Source: SIAF01 sp046152955 (lineage in GTDB: Bacteria; Planctomycetota; Planctomycetia; Planctomycetales; Planctomycetaceae). From it: DNA of 64,000 nucleotides. The stretch spans positions 1 through 64,000 of the forward strand of contig JBJXGA010000305.1 in NCBI GenBank assembly GCA_046152955.1, given 5' to 3'. Positions 25,150 through 34,068 of the stretch are shown piece after piece. The position numbers and the translations under genes are program-made. The notes beneath the pieces were generated by a model. That model did no database searches, had not been told where the DNA came from, and was given only the letters and a program-made list of their open reading frames with translations. Every line of letters begins with the position of its first letter. The first letter of the stretch is position 1.

Positions 25150-26211
25150 TCAGACCAGCGACACCGGGAGCCCTTCGTGTCGCGCCGACTCGTAGGCGGC
25201 AAACGCCAGGCGATGGACCCGCAGCCCCACCCGGCCACAGGTGCGCCCGTCGGCGTCCCCCCGGATCATGTCGCGAAACTCAGCCATTTCCGCCCCCCAG
25301 CAAGGATCGGGATCGACGTAGTCGAACTCCTTTACGGATTCCGACGCTTTCCCGTCGCGGCGCACAATCCGACGCACCGTGCGCGTCCCCAGATCGATCT
25401 CCACCCGCCCCAACTCGCCGATCAACTCGAACCGGCAACCCAAAAACGGCCGCGCCTCGACCCACGAAGCGTGCAGCGACGTCAGCCGCCCGCCCCGCGT
25501 GCGATACAGCGCCACGCACTCCTCTTCCAAAACCTGCGGATCGACCCCCGGTGCAATCAAACGCCCCCCGGCCACTTGCGCGTTGACGCCAACGAATTCG
25601 TCCCCCGCCAGGAGCACCGCGCGGTGCGCCAGATCGACCAGGTGGATCCCCAGGTCGAACCAGGCGCCATGCCCCGCCTGGTCCGGCTGCGAGAACCATT
25701 TCCGTTGCTGGTTCGCCTCCAGAAAAATTGAATGCGACATCACTCCCCGAACCCCCAATAACCCGCCGATCGTCCCGTCGATCAGATGTTGGAAGCCCTC
25801 CCGGACCGGGGCGCGATACGGATAGCTGAACCCGACCTTCAGCGTCACTCCGGCCCGCTCCGCCTCGGCGACCATCTGCTCGGCGGAATCCATGGCGTCG
25901 CACAAGGGCTTCTCCACGAGCACGTGCTTGCCCCCCTGCAACGCCCCGATCGTCATCGGGGTGTGCCAACTGTTGGGAGTACACACGACCACCGCGCCAA
26001 TTGACGGATCTTGGACCACATTCTCCCAGGTTGTGGACGCAGCACAGCGGTATTTCTCCGACAGCTCGCCCAGCGCGGCGGACGATGCGGGGATATCGAC
26101 CAGGCAGCCCAGAGCCAGTCCCGGTGTCCGCGCGACGGCATCGGCGCGGCGACGCCCCTGCCGACCGGTCGCTCCCAGGATCGCCACCGAGATCGGGTGT
26201 TCGGAACTCAT
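25150..26211 (-). CDS. Gfo/Idh/MocA-family oxidoreductase (paralogue of the 7953 gene)
   Basis: 353 residues. The N-terminal VAILGATGRQGRRRADAV is an unusual dinucleotide loop shared with the gene at 7953-9038. VVCTPNSWHTPMTIGALQGGKHVLVEKPL holds the family EKP motif; GHGAWFDLGIHLVDLAHRA and EFDYVDPDP are in the C-terminal domain. It oxidises or reduces a sugar or nucleotide sugar with NAD(P). It sits directly downstream of the DegT-family aminotransferase, a pairing seen in amino-sugar and diacetamido-uronic acid pathways, although the loop differs from WbpB-type enzymes. Confidence 0.85.
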   Translation of the reverse strand: MSSEHPISVAILGATGRQGRRRADAVARTPGLALGCLVDIPASSAALGELSEKYRCAASTTWENVVQDPSIGAVVVCTPNSWHTPMTIGALQGGKHVLVEKPLCDAMDSAEQMVAEAERAGVTLKVGFSYPYRAPVREGFQHLIDGTIGGLLGVRGVMSHSIFLEANQQRKWFSQPDQAGHGAWFDLGIHLVDLAHRAVLLAGDEFVGVNAQVAGGRLIAPGVDPQVLEEECVALYRTRGGRLTSLHASWVEARPFLGCRFELIGELGRVEIDLGTRTVRRIVRRDGKASESVKEFDYVDPDPCWGAEMAEFRDMIRGDADGRTCGRVGLRVHRLAFAAYESARHEGLPVSLV

Positions 26212-26306
26212 TCTCAGATTCTCCTTGCAGTCACCGTTCAGTCACATTCCGGCCGCGGGGATCGTCCGTCGATTCTCGCGTCGAACCGGGTTCGCTTCGC
26301 CAATCA

Positions 26307-27407
26307 TCAATCGTTGTAGGCCGCGCGGGTCGCTCCGACAATGGCCTGAAGCTGTTCGCGAGTCAGTTCCGCAAACATGGGCAACGAAAGTTCCTCGGCG
26401 GCCGCTCGTTCGGAGTGGGGAAAACTCCCTTTCGAATAACCCAGGTGAGCGAAGCAGGGTTGCAGATGCAGCGGCACGGGATAATGCAGCCCCGTCGAAA
26501 CGCCGCGCTCTCCCAACGCCGTTTGCAGCGCATCGCGGTTTTTGCACATGATGGCGTACAGGTGGTACACGTGCCGCGCGTAGGGCATTTCGGTCGGAAT
26601 GCGCACCGGCGATCCGGCAAACAGCTCGCGATAAGCGGCGGCATGCGCGCGGCGCGCTTCGGTCCAGGCGGGAAGGTGACGCAGTTTGACGCGGAGCACC
26701 GCCCCTTGCAGGTTGTCCATGCGGTAATTGAATCCCAGCAGCGCGTGGTGATAACGCTTCTCCTGTCCCCAGTCGCGGAACATTCGCACCCGCTTCATCA
26801 ACTCCGCGTCCGAAGTCACCAGCGCTCCTCCCTCGCCGCACGCCCCCAGGTTTTTCCCCGGATAGAAACTGAACGCCGCCATGTGTCCGATGCTTCCCAC
26901 GCGGCGTCCCTTGTATTCCGCCAGGTGCGCCTGGCAGGCGTCCTCGACCACCGTCAGGCGTCGCCGCACGGCGATCTCCACAATCGGGTCCATGTCAGCC
27001 GGTTGACCATACAGATGGACGGGAATGATCGCCTTGGTCCGGGGGGTGATGGCCGGTTCGATCAGCCGCGGATCGATCGTGTAACTCACCGGGTCGATAT
27101 CGACAAACACCGGACGCGCTCCGGTGTACGCGATGGCGGAGGCGGTCGCCATGAACGTGTGCGGCGCCGTGATGACTTCATCGCCAGGGCCGACTCCGGC
27201 CGCGAGCAGCGCCAGGTGCAGGGCGCTGGTGCCGGTATTCACTCCGGCGGCGAAGCTTACCTGGCAGTGTTCCGCAAATTCGCGCTCCAACGCCTCGACC
27301 TCCGAGCCCAGACAGAATTGGCAACTGTCCAGAACTCCGCCGATGGCATCCATGAGTTCGGTTTTGAGCGCGCGGTGCTGCGCCTTCAGGTCCACAAACG
27401 GAATCAT
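26307..27407 (-). CDS. DegT/DnrJ/EryC1/StrS-family sugar aminotransferase
   Basis: 366 residues from ATG 27407, with GAGGACC eight bases upstream. Starts with the family's IPFVDLKAQ; VNTGTSALHLAL (56-67), APHTFMATASAI (81-92), VEDACQAH (154-161, PLP-pocket Asp), and SFYPGKNLGACGEGG with the Schiff-base Lys185. NYRMDNLQGAVLRVKL and RGVSTGLHYPVPLHLQP complete the fold. These PLP enzymes aminate keto-sugars on nucleotides. It probably works with one of the Gfo oxidoreductases and one of the hexapeptide acyltransferases to make an N-acylated amino sugar. Confidence 0.9.
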   Translation of the reverse strand: MIPFVDLKAQHRALKTELMDAIGGVLDSCQFCLGSEVEALEREFAEHCQVSFAAGVNTGTSALHLALLAAGVGPGDEVITAPHTFMATASAIAYTGARPVFVDIDPVSYTIDPRLIEPAITPRTKAIIPVHLYGQPADMDPIVEIAVRRRLTVVEDACQAHLAEYKGRRVGSIGHMAAFSFYPGKNLGACGEGGALVTSDAELMKRVRMFRDWGQEKRYHHALLGFNYRMDNLQGAVLRVKLRHLPAWTEARRAHAAAYRELFAGSPVRIPTEMPYARHVYHLYAIMCKNRDALQTALGERGVSTGLHYPVPLHLQPCFAHLGYSKGSFPHSERAAAEELSLPMFAELTREQLQAIVGATRAAYND

Positions 27408-27442
27408 TTTGGTCCTCAAAAAAACGCCTGGATGCCAGGCAA

Positions 27443-28513
27443 TCAGGAAGTTTCGCCGGCGCTGGCGGCCGGCTTCAGTCGTTCGACGTTGGAGGGGAGC
27501 GGCTTGAAGAAATAGCGCACCAGGCCGGTCATCATTCCCAAACCGTGCGACAGGTGCAAAGTCCAGAAGATCGACCAGACCACGGGAATAGCCCACCAGC
27601 CCGCTTTGCGCCCCACACGGATCGCCTCCAGCAGCGTCAGCGCGCCGTAGGCGCCAAACACATACGGGGCGATCGGCCGCAGCGCCGGTACGATCAGCAG
27701 CGTCAGTCCGGTCACCACGGAAAGAAACGGGATCAATGGGCGGACGACGGCCAGTCCCCGATGGACAATCAGCGTCCGCGCCCGTCCTCCGCCATATTTG
27801 AAATACTGCTTGAACAACAGCCGCAGGTTGCGCCGCGGGTAATAGTGGACCACCACGTCGCGACTCAGGTAAACTTTTCCCCCCGCTTCGGAAATGCGCT
27901 GAAACAACTCCGAGTCTTCATTGTCGATGGCGTTGGTGTCGTACAGGCCCACCTTCTCCAGCGTGGAGCGGCGGAATGCCCCCGGAAACACCACGTCCAC
28001 CCAGCCCTCCTTCTCAGCCGAGCGGTACGCCGCACCGCCGACTCCCAGAGGACTGTCCAGTGCCGCGCAGAGCGCTTTTTGGAACCAGGTGTGATAGTCG
28101 GCGCGCATGGCCCCTCCGGCGGCATCGGCCCCGGTCCGTTCGAACACCTCCACGAGCTTGTTGACGTAGTCTCCGGCATACTTGGCATGCGCGTCGACGA
28201 CCAGGATCAATTCTCCGCGCGACGCCTGGATGGCGATGTTCATGCCATAGCATTGAATCCGATGCTCCGAATTGTCGAGCAGCCGGACGCACGGATGCGT
28301 TTCGGAAATCCGATTGACGATCTCGCGCGTCTTGTCGGGACTGCCGCCGTCGGCCACGAGGATTTCCACGCGATCCGCCGGGTAGTCCTGGTTCAACAGC
28401 GACTCGAGGCATTTCTCGATGTACAACTCCTCCTTGTAGGCGGGCATAACGAGACTGACAAACGGACGTTCATTCACACTCATGGCTGAAACAGTTTCTG
28501 ACATTGATGACAT
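27443..28513 (-). CDS. GT2 glycosyltransferase with C-terminal TM segments (ExoA-like)
   Basis: About 356 residues from ATG 28513 (GAGG four bases before it); a TTG at 28522 would overlap the upstream stop, and ATGs at 28504 and 28483 are also possible. The GT2 domain covers VSLVMPAYKEELYIEKCL, EILVADGGSPDKTREIV, the DxD-like VVDAHAKY, and DNEDSELFQRISEAG as the ED catalytic motif. From about residue 250 there are three hydrophobic segments, as in succinoglycan ExoA-like transferases. Cytoplasmic extension of a lipid-linked sugar is likely. Confidence 0.85.
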   Translation of the reverse strand: MSSMSETVSAMSVNERPFVSLVMPAYKEELYIEKCLESLLNQDYPADRVEILVADGGSPDKTREIVNRISETHPCVRLLDNSEHRIQCYGMNIAIQASRGELILVVDAHAKYAGDYVNKLVEVFERTGADAAGGAMRADYHTWFQKALCAALDSPLGVGGAAYRSAEKEGWVDVVFPGAFRRSTLEKVGLYDTNAIDNEDSELFQRISEAGGKVYLSRDVVVHYYPRRNLRLLFKQYFKYGGGRARTLIVHRGLAVVRPLIPFLSVVTGLTLLIVPALRPIAPYVFGAYGALTLLEAIRVGRKAGWWAIPVVWSIFWTLHLSHGLGMMTGLVRYFFKPLPSNVERLKPAASAGETS

Positions 28514-28518
28514 GCGCC

Positions 28519-29631
28519 TCAAGAACGTCTTGAGGCTTCCGAATCAGGAAGTCGGCCGGGCGCGACCTGAGAGCCCAGTCGCTGGACGTTGGGCGTTTCC
28601 TGGCCGCTCTCCGCCTGGTACACTAGGTCGGCCATTTCCCTGGCCGTGACATAATAATAGCGGAACGCCCCTCCCCGAGAAGCATCCCGCAGCGCTTCGT
28701 GGAAGCGGCGCATGGTCCCCCCCAGCAGCATCTCCAGATTGGCTTCCTGCGCTCCGTGCGTGTGCAGTTTGATGAACAGCCAATTCTCGCGTCCGGCCAC
28801 TCCGATCCGCGCCTGCCGCCACAGCTTGAACCGCGTCATGGTCGCCGGACGCACCTGGGTCAGATCGCCTGTCTCCAGCCGGGGCAGCAGGCCCCATTTG
28901 CGACTGTGGTAATCGAAACCCAGGGGCCCCTGGATCATGAGCAAGCTGTTGGGCGGGGGCGTCTGGCCGACTCGTGCGGCAACTCCCCGATCGTGCGACT
29001 TGGGGCGCACCGGATTGTCTACCGCATAATAGACGCTGTTAATCGTGCTGGTCTGGCACGGGTCGGGAGCGGAGGGCATCGTAAAATCGGCATAACAGCC
29101 GGTCTCTCTGAGGATCGTTAACTCGTCGTTGACGCCGCACCAGTCTCCATCGGGTCGGGAATTGTCCAGCGCCCAGTTGCCGTGGATGAAGGCGTACGCT
29201 GGGCGACCGCGCGCATCCTTCGACAGCACTCCGTGCCGCCGGACCAGTGTCTCGATATACGACTCCAGCTTGTCGCGCAGGGATTGCGACGTGTCGTTCC
29301 GGTGATGCAAGTGGATCTCGACTTCGCCGTGCCCCTTGCGGCACAGCTCCGCAATTTGCTCGACGTGCTCGGGAACGTATTCGTCGCCGGGATAAAAAAA
29401 CGTATGCTGCGGCGCGCGGCCGACGCTGTCTTCGATGGCCGACACCGACAGCGGGTATTCGCGCACCCAGCGCTCGACGCGCGCATCCTGCACGGCGCGA
29501 GGCGGACGCATCCACATCGGCTCATAATGATCACAAACGGCCAGGAACACATGGGTGTCGGCGTGCAGTCGCTGTGGGCGCGGCAACGCGAGCCGCAGTG
29601 CCGTTCCCCAGTCCAGTCCTCGAACCTTCAT
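28519..29631 (-). CDS. Polysaccharide-deacetylase-like (NodB-type) protein
   Basis: 370 residues from ATG 29631. Early CDHYEPMW supplies an Asp-His pair (D34, H35), and GEVEIHLHHRND (about 103-113) supplies the HxHH metal-binding histidines that follow in carbohydrate esterase 4-like barrels. FFYPGDEY (78-85) and FIHGNWALDNSRPDG match the remaining barrel strands. No signal peptide or TM is visible, so it may work in the cytoplasm on a lipid-linked or nucleotide-linked amino sugar. Overlaps or abuts the GT2 start downstream, so they are probably co-translated. The family call is by motif spacing only. Confidence 0.6.
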   Translation of the reverse strand: MKVRGLDWGTALRLALPRPQRLHADTHVFLAVCDHYEPMWMRPPRAVQDARVERWVREYPLSVSAIEDSVGRAPQHTFFYPGDEYVPEHVEQIAELCRKGHGEVEIHLHHRNDTSQSLRDKLESYIETLVRRHGVLSKDARGRPAYAFIHGNWALDNSRPDGDWCGVNDELTILRETGCYADFTMPSAPDPCQTSTINSVYYAVDNPVRPKSHDRGVAARVGQTPPPNSLLMIQGPLGFDYHSRKWGLLPRLETGDLTQVRPATMTRFKLWRQARIGVAGRENWLFIKLHTHGAQEANLEMLLGGTMRRFHEALRDASRGGAFRYYYVTAREMADLVYQAESGQETPNVQRLGSQVAPGRLPDSEASRRS

Positions 29632-29653
29632 CGTCGATGACACCCCATCCCAC

Positions 29654-30274
29654 TCATCCCACTGGAAGTTCCCTCTGCCCGCCGGACGCCCCGCTCTCGC
29701 CCTGCCGCCGCTGTCGGACGATCTGGGCGGGAATTCCCACCACAGTGGCTCCGGAGGGGACATCTTTGACGACCACGGCGTTGGCCCCCACGCGAACGTC
29801 ATCGCCGATTGTAATCGGTCCGATGAGCTTTGCGCCGGCCCCGACATACACATCGCTTCCCAAAACCGGACTCCGCGACCGGTCGGCCCCGATTGTCACC
29901 TGATGCTCGAGATACACGCGGGAACCACCCCGCACCTCGCCGTTGATCACCACCCCCTGCGAATGAATCAGCACGAAGCCCGGGCCGAACTCGGCTCCGC
30001 GACCGATGATGCACTGGCAAAACGCCGCATTGAATTTATTGAACAGCATGGCCAGGGGAGACAGCAGCCGATACCGTCCGGCCCATTGCATCAGTCGATA
30101 CCAAAGCATGGCGGCCGTCCCATCGGTCAACAGCGCTTTGACCAGCCCTTTGCCGTCCGTGCGATGGTAGCACCACTGGGCCTTGGCGCGCAGGTCAGAG
30201 GCGACCAACCCGAACAAAGACCGCGGCGGCTTCGGAGTCGCTGGGGGGACATCAGGTACGGTGGAGGAACTCAT
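29654..30274 (-). CDS. Serine acetyltransferase-like hexapeptide transferase
   Basis: 206 residues. The N-terminal helical part (LVASDLRAKAQWCYHRTDGKGLVKALL) precedes a beta-helix: IGRGAEFGPGFVLIHSQGVVINGEVRGGSRVYLEHQVTIGAD, then VLGSDVYVGAGAKLIGPITIGDDVRVGANAVVVKDVPSGATVVGIPAQIVR. The His in FVLIHSQG and the ending GIPA resemble CysE and the EPS-associated WcaB/EpsH-like proteins. In a glycan cluster it more likely O- or N-acetylates a sugar than serine. Confidence 0.8.
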   Translation of the reverse strand: MSSSTVPDVPPATPKPPRSLFGLVASDLRAKAQWCYHRTDGKGLVKALLTDGTAAMLWYRLMQWAGRYRLLSPLAMLFNKFNAAFCQCIIGRGAEFGPGFVLIHSQGVVINGEVRGGSRVYLEHQVTIGADRSRSPVLGSDVYVGAGAKLIGPITIGDDVRVGANAVVVKDVPSGATVVGIPAQIVRQRRQGESGASGGQRELPVG

Positions 30275-30349
30275 CGATGGCCGGGTGGATTGCGCGTGGG
30301 ACTGGAGAACGAACCTATCATCTCTGGTAAGCGGAAAGTGGGGTGTGCG

Positions 30350-31441
30350 CTACGCCACAGGGGAGGGGGGCTTCAGGAGGACGTCAAGGATGCGTTGCGC
30401 GGCGCGGCCATCCCAGAATTGAGGAATCTTCCCGCCAACTGCCGGAGCCGAGAGTGCGCGGAGACCATGTTCAATGATCCGGACGGGATCCATCCCCACC
30501 AGGGTATTGGTCCCCTCGGTGGCAGTCACCGGGCGCTCGGTGTTTTCGCGGAGTGTCAGGCAGGGAACTTGCAGAATGGTCGTTTCTTCCTGAAGCCCCC
30601 CTGAGTCGGTCAGCACCAGTCGTGAATGGGCGATGAGCTTCATGAAATCCAGATACCCCAGCGGATCGACCAGCCGAATATCCGATTCTCCCAGACCTCC
30701 CTGCCGCTCCAGCGCCCCACGGGTTCGCGGGTGAATCGGGAACACGATCGGCAGTTCGCGAGAGATGCGCGACAGTGCGGACATCAACCCCGCCAGGACC
30801 CCGGGATCATCGACATTGGAGGGCCGGTGGAGCGTCACAACGGCGTAGGCCTTCGACGCCAGGCCCATCTGCTCCAGCACCGGAGATTGTTCGGCCGCGT
30901 CGCGCATCGCCAGCAGCGTATCGATCATCACGTTCCCCACGAAGTGAATCCGCGACGCCGGGACTCCTTCCCGCTGGAGATTTTCCACGCCACAAGGCTC
31001 GCTGACGAACAGCCAATCGCTGATGGCGTCGGTCAGGATGCGATTGATTTCTTCGGGCATGAGGCGATCAAAGCTCCGCAGCCCCGCCTCGACGTGGGCC
31101 ACCGGCGTTCCGAGCTTGACCGAGGTCAGCGCGCAGGCGATCGTGGAATTGACGTCTCCCACAACCAGCACGATGTCCGGCTTCCGCTCCAGAAGGACCG
31201 GCTCGAACCGCTTCATGATCTCCGCCGTCTGCACGGCGTGCGAACCGGACCCCACCGCCAAATTGACGTCCGGTTCAGGGATCCGCAGTTGTTCGAAGAA
31301 CAGATCGGACATTTTCCGATCGTAATGCTGTCCGGTATGGACCAGCGTCATCCGCGCACCGGACCGGGACTTCAACTCCCAGGTCAAAGGCGCGATCTTC
31401 ATGAAGTTCGGGCGAGCGCCCGCGACGAGCAATACATGCAT
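30350..31441 (-). CDS. wecB: UDP-N-acetylglucosamine 2-epimerase (non-hydrolysing)
   Basis: 363 residues, the usual length. Motifs are strong: LLVAGARPNFMKIAPL at the start, HTGQHYDRKMSDLFF, VVGDVNSTIACAL, VAHVEAGLRSFDRLMPEEINR (with the catalytic acidic residues), FVGNVMIDTLL, TLHRPSNVD, and TDSGGLQEETTILQVPCLTLRENTERP. It interconverts UDP-GlcNAc and UDP-ManNAc (or the 2,3-diacetamido form in WbpI-type enzymes). With the aminotransferase and acyltransferases nearby, a UDP-ManNAc-type precursor for the glycan is likely. Symbol given for the family; the precise substrate is not proven. Confidence 0.9.
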   Translation of the reverse strand: MHVLLVAGARPNFMKIAPLTWELKSRSGARMTLVHTGQHYDRKMSDLFFEQLRIPEPDVNLAVGSGSHAVQTAEIMKRFEPVLLERKPDIVLVVGDVNSTIACALTSVKLGTPVAHVEAGLRSFDRLMPEEINRILTDAISDWLFVSEPCGVENLQREGVPASRIHFVGNVMIDTLLAMRDAAEQSPVLEQMGLASKAYAVVTLHRPSNVDDPGVLAGLMSALSRISRELPIVFPIHPRTRGALERQGGLGESDIRLVDPLGYLDFMKLIAHSRLVLTDSGGLQEETTILQVPCLTLRENTERPVTATEGTNTLVGMDPVRIIEHGLRALSAPAVGGKIPQFWDGRAAQRILDVLLKPPSPVA

Positions 31442-31464
31442 GATGTCAAGTGTTTCGAGCGGCG

Positions 31465-32676
31465 TCAGGAGTTTCGGTTCAGAACGCCGAATTGGTCGAG
31501 GTGTTGGGCAATCAGATCGACGCGGCTCATCCAGCCTTCGGAGCGCATCGTCTCGCTTCGCGCCCGACTCGGGCCGGGATCCTCCAACGCCGCGTTGATT
31601 TCCCGCACATAGTCATCGACCGAGGTCGCCAGGCGGCACAGCCCCAGCTTGGCGACTTCTGGCAGAGGGGTGGCCACGACCGGCAGGCCGGCGGCAATGT
31701 ACTCCCGCATCTTGAGCGGATTGGCGTTGATCATCAACTGATTGATCTTGAACGGCATGAGGGCCACGTCGAATGCCTTACAGTACGCCGGAAGGTCGGC
31801 ATACGGTTTGCGCCCCAGCAGTCGCACGTTGGGAACGCCCTCCAGACAGGACGTGTCGGTCGTGGGATTGCCCAGCATCACCACCGTTCCCTGCGGAAAC
31901 CGCTTAGCGATCTGTCCGATCAGTTCCAGATCGACGAAGTCGGCGATCAACCCGAAAAAACCCAGGACCGGACGGGGCAGGTCGCGGACTTCTTCGGGAA
32001 TGACCGTGGCGTCATCCAGTGCCATGCGGAAGTGATCGAAGTCGACGCCGTGTGCCACCATCACCGTCTTGGGATTGAACTGCGACTTGGATTTTCGCAA
32101 TTCCTCCGCGGAGACGATCACCCCATCGGCCCGCCGCATCAGGATCTGTTCCAACTCCTGCAGGTGCTGCACCTGCACTCCGGTGAAGGCCGAGAACTCG
32201 TCCACGCAGTAATAGATGACCGAATCTTCCCCCAGTTCTCCCGCCACGACGGCGGCGGTCGGATTGAACACCCAATCGATCGTCCGCCGAAATTTCAATT
32301 TTCGCATGGCCGATTTGATTTGCCACTTCAGCAACTGCCGATTCAGGCGCCGCACCAGGGGGCTGCCAAATACCGGAATCGCCAGCGGATTGAGCACGAA
32401 CAGATTCGGCTCCACTTCCCGCAGCCGACTCTTGGCGATCACCGCCAGCTTCCGAAACACGCGCCCCATATCCGCCTTGTTCAGCGATGGCGTGCGATAC
32501 CCGATGGAATTGATCCACAGGATGCGGTTGTTCCGAGACATGGCGCGCATCAGATGCGTCTTGGAGAGCGGATCTCCCGTCCAGTCGTGCCCGAAGCAGA
32601 GCATGTCCCGACCCACCAGCCGGGGCGCCGTGGACGATCCCCCCGCCGGACCGGGAGGCGACTCAATTTCCATCAT
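31465..32676 (-). CDS. GT4-like glycosyltransferase
   Basis: 403 residues (second Met at 32673 equally possible). N-terminal MLCFGHDWTGDPLSKTHLMRAM resembles GT-B exopolysaccharide transferases. The middle holds IYYCVDEFSAF and ADGVIVSAEELR; the C-terminal domain has HGVDFDHF, LGFFGLIADFVDLELI, NVRLLGRKPYADLPAY and LKMREYIAAGLPVVATPLPEV, equivalent to the GT4 donor-binding EX7E region. No TM segments. Likely adds one sugar to the lipid-linked unit at the inner leaflet. Confidence 0.8.
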   Translation of the reverse strand: MMEIESPPGPAGGSSTAPRLVGRDMLCFGHDWTGDPLSKTHLMRAMSRNNRILWINSIGYRTPSLNKADMGRVFRKLAVIAKSRLREVEPNLFVLNPLAIPVFGSPLVRRLNRQLLKWQIKSAMRKLKFRRTIDWVFNPTAAVVAGELGEDSVIYYCVDEFSAFTGVQVQHLQELEQILMRRADGVIVSAEELRKSKSQFNPKTVMVAHGVDFDHFRMALDDATVIPEEVRDLPRPVLGFFGLIADFVDLELIGQIAKRFPQGTVVMLGNPTTDTSCLEGVPNVRLLGRKPYADLPAYCKAFDVALMPFKINQLMINANPLKMREYIAAGLPVVATPLPEVAKLGLCRLATSVDDYVREINAALEDPGPSRARSETMRSEGWMSRVDLIAQHLDQFGVLNRNS

Positions 32677-32735
32677 GTACCTCGCTAGTCCTCTCGTGGT
32701 GAAGTAACCGGCACGGTCCCCTCACCCTCGTTGCA

Positions 32736-33998
32736 TCAATCATGGAATCCGTCTCGCGTCAGCGCCTGTTCCACCATCGGAGTTTTTGTCGTTCTCGGAG
32801 TTTCGCCCCGCCCGTCAGGCCGCTTGTTTGAGGAGACCATCGTTCTGAAGACTTGCATCATCGCCGCCAGCGCCGACTGATCGGAATGAATTGCCTCCGG
32901 TTTGGGATGGTACTCTTCCTGGCTCGATTTCGTCAGGGCTGCCACGATGGCATCCGCCAAAGCCGCTGGATTTCCGGGGGGCACCAGGTCTACCGGCGAC
33001 AGATCGGCGATCTCGGGAATTCCGCCCACCCTCGTGGCGACACACGGCGTGCCGCACGCGGCTCCTTCCAACAAGACATTCGGGATCCCCTCCGAGTGAC
33101 TGCACAGCACCACCAGATTCGCCGCTCGATACCAGTCGGGCAGGTCCGCCTGCAGCCGTCGCCCGAGCAACTTGACCCGTTCGGAGAGGCCGGCGGCGGA
33201 AATCTGCCCCTGCAATTCGTCCCGGAGCGGTCCCTCGCCGATGATGTCCAGATCAAAATTCACCCCCCGTTCCACCAGCAACCCCGCTGCCTTGATCAGC
33301 ACGTCGATGGCCTTCACACCGACCAGATTTCCGACGAACAGCAGTCGGCACCCCTCCGTCGGCAACCCCAGCCGTTGTCGGGCGGCCCCTTTGTCCCCCG
33401 GAGAGAATCGTTCGCAGTCTGTCCCGGAGTAGATCGTCAGGCAGGTCTGCGGATTGGCCCCCAATTCCACCGCCCGGTCCCGCAGATTGCGACTCACGGC
33501 GAAAATTGCATCGGCCTCGCGCAGCGTGTGCAACGTCCCCGCTTTGCGCGTCGGATGCTCGTCCACCAGCAGGACATCAGAGCCAATCACCTTGACCGCC
33601 ACGGGGAGTCCATGTTCGCGCCCCAACTGGCACGCCACCCATCCATCCGGATAGGCCCAGCAACTGAGCAAGAGGTCCGGCTGGAATTCCTCCAGAGCCC
33701 AGCGAAACGTCGAGCGAATCGACTTTTGATAAAACGCCCCATACCGACCGCGGAGAATCCCTGGAGTGTAATAGTAGGCCGGATAACTGACACGAACCCC
33801 CTGCCATTCTTCCCAGCCCCGCGGGTTATGCCCCCAGCGCCGGCGCCCCGGCATCCGCAGCGTCTGCATCCAGGGAACTGGGGAAATCACCCGCACCTCG
33901 GCCTGTTGCTGCAACAGCGAGTAGGCGCGCCAATTGTAAATTCCCTTGTTGGGCTGCAAGCCGTTAGGAAAGATGCTCGTCACCACCAGGATGCGCAT
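32736..33998 (-). CDS. GT4 glycosyltransferase
   Basis: 420 residues. GT-B fold: ILVVTSIFPNGLQPNKG at the start, then LLSCWAYPDGWVACQLG and VKVIGSDVL. The C-terminal half has LTIYSGTDCERFSPGDK, LLFVGNLVGVKAIDVLIKA, VKLLGRRLQADLPDWY, and HSEGIPNVLLEGAACGTPCVATRVGGIPEI with the EX7E pair. A 70-bp spacer separates it from the epimerase upstream; 59 bp separate it from the next GT. The C-terminal tail after about residue 385 is basic and variable. Confidence 0.88.
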   Translation of the reverse strand: MRILVVTSIFPNGLQPNKGIYNWRAYSLLQQQAEVRVISPVPWMQTLRMPGRRRWGHNPRGWEEWQGVRVSYPAYYYTPGILRGRYGAFYQKSIRSTFRWALEEFQPDLLLSCWAYPDGWVACQLGREHGLPVAVKVIGSDVLLVDEHPTRKAGTLHTLREADAIFAVSRNLRDRAVELGANPQTCLTIYSGTDCERFSPGDKGAARQRLGLPTEGCRLLFVGNLVGVKAIDVLIKAAGLLVERGVNFDLDIIGEGPLRDELQGQISAAGLSERVKLLGRRLQADLPDWYRAANLVVLCSHSEGIPNVLLEGAACGTPCVATRVGGIPEIADLSPVDLVPPGNPAALADAIVAALTKSSQEEYHPKPEAIHSDQSALAAMMQVFRTMVSSNKRPDGRGETPRTTKTPMVEQALTRDGFHD

Positions 33999-34068
33999 AA
34001 CTCAACCACCGGACCACCCGGACGAGCGCCGGCGTATTCTGGACCGGGCCAATCCTCACGAATACCAA

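Noticed and set aside
25150..26211. Calling this gene a WbpB-type UDP-sugar dehydrogenase
   Set aside because: The dinucleotide loop and C-terminal domain differ from WbpB; kept at the family level.
31450..32688. 412-codon plus-strand frame opposite the GT4-like gene at 31465
   Set aside because: Mirrors the coding frame exactly and lacks any fold signature.
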